Of a DNA stretch of 64,000 bases, positions 60,524 through 64,000 are shown one piece after another. The notes beneath the pieces are model-generated. The model saw only the letters and a program-made list of their open reading frames with translations. It made no database searches and was not told the DNA's origin. The position numbers and the translations under genes were made by a program. This DNA comes from Primulina eburnea (Eukaryota > Streptophyta > Magnoliopsida > Lamiales > Gesneriaceae), in the NCBI RefSeq assembly GCF_022965805.1, contig NC_133103.1, positions 30,060,329 through 30,124,328 of the forward strand, given 5' to 3'. Every line of letters begins with the position of its first letter. The first letter of the stretch is position 1.

Positions 60524-61375
60524 TTAAGATCTTCGAAAATGCCTCTGAGGACAAACTTTAGCAAAGTGTCTCGTCTGCTTACAGATATTGCACTTACCAA
60601 GCACTCCTTGGCATTGTTCTGTAGAATGTCGCCCTCCACACGTCCTGCAATACACTCCGGTATAGCTCGGACTAGGACTGCTAGAACTAGAGGAATCACT
60701 TCCTAACTTCTTGAACTGTTTCTTTTGAATCTTCAATGGTTCTTTCCTCCTATCACTGCTGCTGCCAATCTCAACTCTAGAAGGCAGTTGCTGTGGATTT
60801 GATGTTGGAAGATCATACGAGACTCCCTGTTGTCCTATCAGAACCGTTTCTGCCCTTTTGGCCCTGTTCAAGGTATCAGCAAAACTACTCGATTGCTTCA
60901 CATTCACCAATGTACGTATTTCTGGATTTAATCCCTGAATGAACTGACTAGATATAGCATGATCAGTTCTAGCTATAAGAGGGGCAAAACGTAACAAGGT
61001 GAAGAACTGTGCTAAGTATTCATCAATACTCATCTGACCCTGTTTTAGGTTTGCAAATTCTGCACTTCTGTCCTCTCTATATGACACGGGGAAGAAACTT
61101 TGGTAGAACTCAACCTTAAAAATCTTCCATGAAATCACTGAACGACTCTGCTCTAAAGCTCCTTTCGTGAGTAACCACCATCTTCTGGCAGCTTCGTGCA
61201 ACTGGTTCTCAATAAGCCTACTTCTACACTCATCTGTGAAATCTAGGAATTCAAATAACATTTCTATTTCTTCAAGCCACTTTTCACAATCTGCTGACGT
61301 CTCATTTCCCTTCAGAACCGGCGGCTGAAACGACTGGAACCTCTGTAACTGTGTTTCCATCTGAATTTCTGACAC
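60524..61375 (-). CDS. gag: Gag of the LTR-C element
   Basis: An intact 283-codon frame from ATG at 61375. It encodes a Ty3/gypsy nucleocapsid precursor: Gag core (FQPPVLKGNETSADCEKWLE, AARRWWLL, FYQSFFPVSYREDR, LKQGQMSIDEYL, FIQGLNPEIR), a Ser-rich linker near residue 235, and two zinc knuckles near the C-terminus, YCRTCGGRHSTEQC (partial) and CNICKQTRHFAKVC (CX2CX4HX4C). The length is about right for a stand-alone Gag. It is the only intact protein of this element, although the rest of pol has decayed and the LTRs are about 99% alike. This suggests Gag is useful to the element, for example to package its own RNA. Frame and family are clear; function is inferred. Confidence 0.8.
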   Translation of the reverse strand: MSEIQMETQLQRFQSFQPPVLKGNETSADCEKWLEEIEMLFEFLDFTDECRSRLIENQLHEAARRWWLLTKGALEQSRSVISWKIFKVEFYQSFFPVSYREDRSAEFANLKQGQMSIDEYLAQFFTLLRFAPLIARTDHAISSQFIQGLNPEIRTLVNVKQSSSFADTLNRAKRAETVLIGQQGVSYDLPTSNPQQLPSRVEIGSSSDRRKEPLKIQKKQFKKLGSDSSSSSSPSPSYTGVYCRTCGGRHSTEQCQGVLGKCNICKQTRHFAKVCPQRHFRRS

Positions 61376-61787
61376 GTCTATCTGAGGTTCTGACCTACCT
61401 GTCTGATCATATGAAGTACTGCCTCTTTCTGGAATTCTTCTGGGCGGTACATCTGATTACCAAACACATTAGTAATCTCGTACTACAAATCTGTACCAAT
61501 CTTTCTCTGATCATGATCATCTTACTGCTGATCATGAATCTGATCTGATTCATACTTAAGAATACATAATACCAATTCCAATCACATAATCAGGTAAACA
61601 TGTATCTTAACGCAGTAGCACATAGTCTCATGCTAGCACATAATGTCAATCAACATTAAATCAATTCCATGCTAGCACACACATGCAAAGAAAGAAAATT
61701 CATCTACCCCGCACATTCTCTTCTATCTCAGTCTAAAGGATCTATCAGTTCTGACTCTCTCAATCTAAAGGATCTATCGCTAAAGGA

Positions 61788-61805
61788 CCTATCGCTCTGA
61801 TACCA
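61788..61805 (-). other. Primer-binding site of the LTR-C element
   Basis: On the minus strand TGGTATCAGAGCGATAGG, five bases after the 5' LTR end at 61811; initiator-Met type. It confirms the orientation. A ctaaaggaycta micro-repeat occurs three times next to it (61734-61792). Confidence 0.9.
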
Positions 61806-61810
61806 CCTGT

Positions 61811-63919
61811 TGTGGGGACCCGGACGCTAATCATCTTCTTAATCGTCTTTGGGATTTAATTATCAATTCACATAAATAGGGTCTAAAAATTTTTCTTTTT
61901 AAAATAAAGTGCGGAAGGTAATGGCATCTACATAATATACATATCTGTACAAAAACTAAAGTTCAGTAGAAAGTACAATACTGTACAACCTAAGTCTAAG
62001 GTTCAATTACTACATTCAAGTAATAAACCAAGTCTGCTACAAGTCCGGAATCACCACGCTAACTCGTCTTCTCTCATCGTCATCTCGACCCTGATCCAGC
62101 CCCACCTGTTGTCATGCACACATACAAAACAAGACAACAGCCGGATAACTCCGGTGAGAATAAATCCCAGTATAAAACATGGTAAGCATGTATATAAACA
62201 AACTAATTCATAAAACATGCGATCATGTATAAACATAATATATTTCATAATCTATGAAATTAAGCATGCAACTCAAATCAGATAAACATGCATATCAAAA
62301 ATCTAAATAATAAAACATGCTAGCACGACTGAAAGCAATAACGATGGGTCCCATGATCTAGGAGCCACATCCATATAAGCATGAAGTCCTAATCAAATCA
62401 TGTATAGACTTGACTCGATCTATAACTCTAGGGATCCCGGGGTGAATAAGACGTCACTGGCTGTCACCTACCCTACCAATCGAGGTGCTGTACGTCTTAT
62501 TCCTAGACTTTGGCCTGATCTGTATCCGCATCTACAATAGGGGCGGTGATCTTCCCCTAAGCTGTGATATCGCCGAACGTCTAGTAGTCTGCCTGATCTC
62601 CAGACTGTCCTATCTTAATGCATGAATGCAAAATCTGTAAACAGGCATAATCATCTTAATGCGATGTAACATGATCTGTAAACAAGGCATAACAAGATTT
62701 GCATACAAGTTCTATAAACAAATCAATAAACAAGAATATAATATGTGATTTATTGGGCAACTCAAATGGTGATCTCAATTGAGTTGTTTCTTCCCGAATA
62801 TCACATGAATTATACCTTTGTCGTCCCCCTCTGAGGAAGACGAAGTCTTGAAGTCCAGTCTGTCCATATCCGATCTGAAATGACAATATAAATACACTGT
62901 ATCAATGTGTAACTCAATTCACAATCTGTTCTGATCAATACTCAATTCAGTATACAATCTGATCAATGTCTGAACAAGATACAATCTGAGTCATATCAAT
63001 AATATCACAATCTAATCGAAATCATATCTGAATCTGATCAATCTAAATCAACTGATGTTTCGACGGTATAACCATACAATCTGAATACCCCGTCAATCTG
63101 AACATCACATATATACTACCAGAACTCATAATCTGAATATCGGTATATTCAAAATCAGTAATACACAATTCTGATATCAAAATCTCAATCAATATCTTTC
63201 ACAATTCATAACAATCACAGAAATAGTCTATTCTGAAATCTGACTTCGATTATACAATATCTACGGTAGTATAAACGCCATATCTGAATCACATACAGTT
63301 CTGACAATATGATATTTCTAAAACATCTCAAAACGTAATAAAACTTACGTCCTTGCGTAGCTCGTGTCGAGAGGAGCTCAAAATTGAAGTCGGATTTGAA
63401 TTCTGATAGACAGATCTTCCACAATCGCAAATCGAAAAGGCGTAAGGATTTTCTTCCAAGATTCCGCCTCCTTTCTGCATTTTCTGAAGAATAAACGTGC
63501 CATCACCTCTATATATACTACATGCATAAAGGAAAACGTGGCACGCTTCTTTGTGCAGCACGTCGCACCGCGGGTGCGGTCATATATGCACCACGGGTGC
63601 GCTCCATGCAATGTCTATCCTTACTTTCTCGGCAGCTCAGACCGCGGGTGCGCTTCCTACAAGACCGCGGGTGCGGTGTCATCAGCGCGGGTGCGCTCCG
63701 TCTAATACCGCGGGTGCGGTGTAGCTACGGTTTTGCACTACTTTTCTACACCCGCACCGCGGGGGCGGTCGTGCTAGCACCGCGGGTGCGGTTGTGCAAA
63801 CTTCTAAGAATTATATTTTTGGTCCGTGCAACCTCCCATAATCTTATCTGATCAATTCCACAAATCTTGGGACATTACATCTTATCTGATTAATTTTACG
63901 ACATTTCTTGGGCATTACA
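61811..63919 (-). mobile_element. 5' LTR of the LTR-C element
   Basis: 2,109 bp, same ends and features as the other LTR: inverted repeat near 62443-62501, TATA-like site 63509-63517, palindrome array 63567-63792. Confidence 0.9.
63567..63792. repeat. ACCGCGGGTGCGGT array, 5' LTR
   Basis: Eight copies of the 14-bp palindrome or variants; nearly identical to 57617-57842, with one unit better preserved (accgcgggtgcgct here versus accgcgtgtgcgct there). Confidence 0.85.
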
Positions 63920-64000
63920 TGCCATTTTATTTTTGATGCTCAAATATTTTATCAGTTGTTGAATATTTTAACTTGTTTTTTTGGCAAGTAATAATTTCTT

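Larger units (their letters stand above)
55874..63919 (-). mobile_element. LTR-C element, gag-only (TR-GAG-like)
   Basis: An 8.05-kb element in minus orientation: 5' LTR 63919-61811, PBS 61805-61788, gag 61375-60524, decayed PR/pol to 57989, PPT 57988-57975, 3' LTR 57974-55874. The probable TSD is TGCTA (55869-55873) and TGCCA (63920-63924), with one mismatch. The LTRs differ at about 20-25 positions plus a few small indels (near 1%), so the element moved recently although its pol is unreadable. This fits a non-autonomous TR-GAG-type element mobilised by proteins from elsewhere. Confidence 0.85.
53086..64000 (+). mobile_element. LTR-A2, split by the LTR-C element, runs off the window
   Basis: Starts TGTAGAACCCGTAA, matches LTR-A1 through the 3' module (gtatttagactcactagact, gaggacctcag) and is interrupted at 55873 by the LTR-C element, resuming at about 63920 (the sequence after it resembles 20325-20410 of A1). 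Its end lies beyond the window. Short open frames (for example 54390-54698) do not correspond to frames in A0 or A1 and are not genes. Confidence 0.85.

Noticed and set aside
59722..60561. Plus-strand open frames of 121-123 codons in the LTR-C element
   Set aside because: They are antisense to decayed PR/RT sequence in an element clearly oriented on the minus strand; no domain seen.

Overview
The window is a piece of a plant nuclear genome, most likely a eudicot, made almost entirely of LTR retrotransposons nested in one another. I find no intact host gene, rRNA, tRNA or CRISPR. The evidence is Ty3/gypsy and Ty1/copia gag, protease (PR), reverse transcriptase (RT), RNase H (RH) and integrase (IN) domains; primer-binding sites (PBS) matching plant initiator-Met tRNA (core TGGTATCAGAGC); polypurine tracts (PPT); LTRs that begin TG and end CA; and 5-bp target-site duplications (TSDs) that fix the insertion boundaries. 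Family labels LTR-A, -B, -C, -D and -F are mine.

Layout, left to right. 1-1114: minus-strand Tat/Athila-like PR-RT fragment. 1115-6357: minus-strand CRM-like chromovirus without its 5' end. 6358-8860: inverted partial LTR-A (A0). 8861-9663: plus-strand IN tail of an LTR-A element. 9664-20512: its 3' LTR (A1, about 3.3 kb), split by an intact Tekay/Del-type chromovirus at 12488-20042 (1,444-bp LTRs with 2 visible differences, TSD ATTTC, one 1,472-codon gag-pol ORF). 20513-23171: scrambled duplications, an Athila/Tat-like leader and a possible host-gene fragment. 23172 to about 32397: a decayed Angela-like copia element. About 32398-38288: LTR-D, split by a solo LTR-B (TSD CGTTA) that itself holds a solo LTR-C (TSD GTGTG). 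38289-40296: LTR-D gag-PR. 40297-44717: gag-pol of a different Tekay-like element (F), joined by a deletion, with its 3' LTR to 45810. 45811-52667: a LARD-like element with long LTR-B ends and a non-coding interior. 52668-64000: interior tail and 3' LTR (A2) of a second LTR-A element, split by a minus-strand LTR-C element (55874-63919) that keeps gag but has lost PR and pol.

The biology is that of retrotransposons: Gag packages RNA, PR matures the polyprotein, RT-RH copies the RNA from the tRNA primer and PPT, and IN inserts the cDNA. Only the Tekay element at 12488-20042 looks able to do all of this. The LTR-C element and the LTR-B LARD must have moved using proteins made elsewhere. The most interesting features are the young gag-only LTR-C element, GC-rich palindromic arrays just upstream of the TATA box in unrelated LTR families, a non-coding interior shared by elements with different LTRs, and a 2.5-kb inverted LTR pair. 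Percent identities and ages are by-eye estimates.
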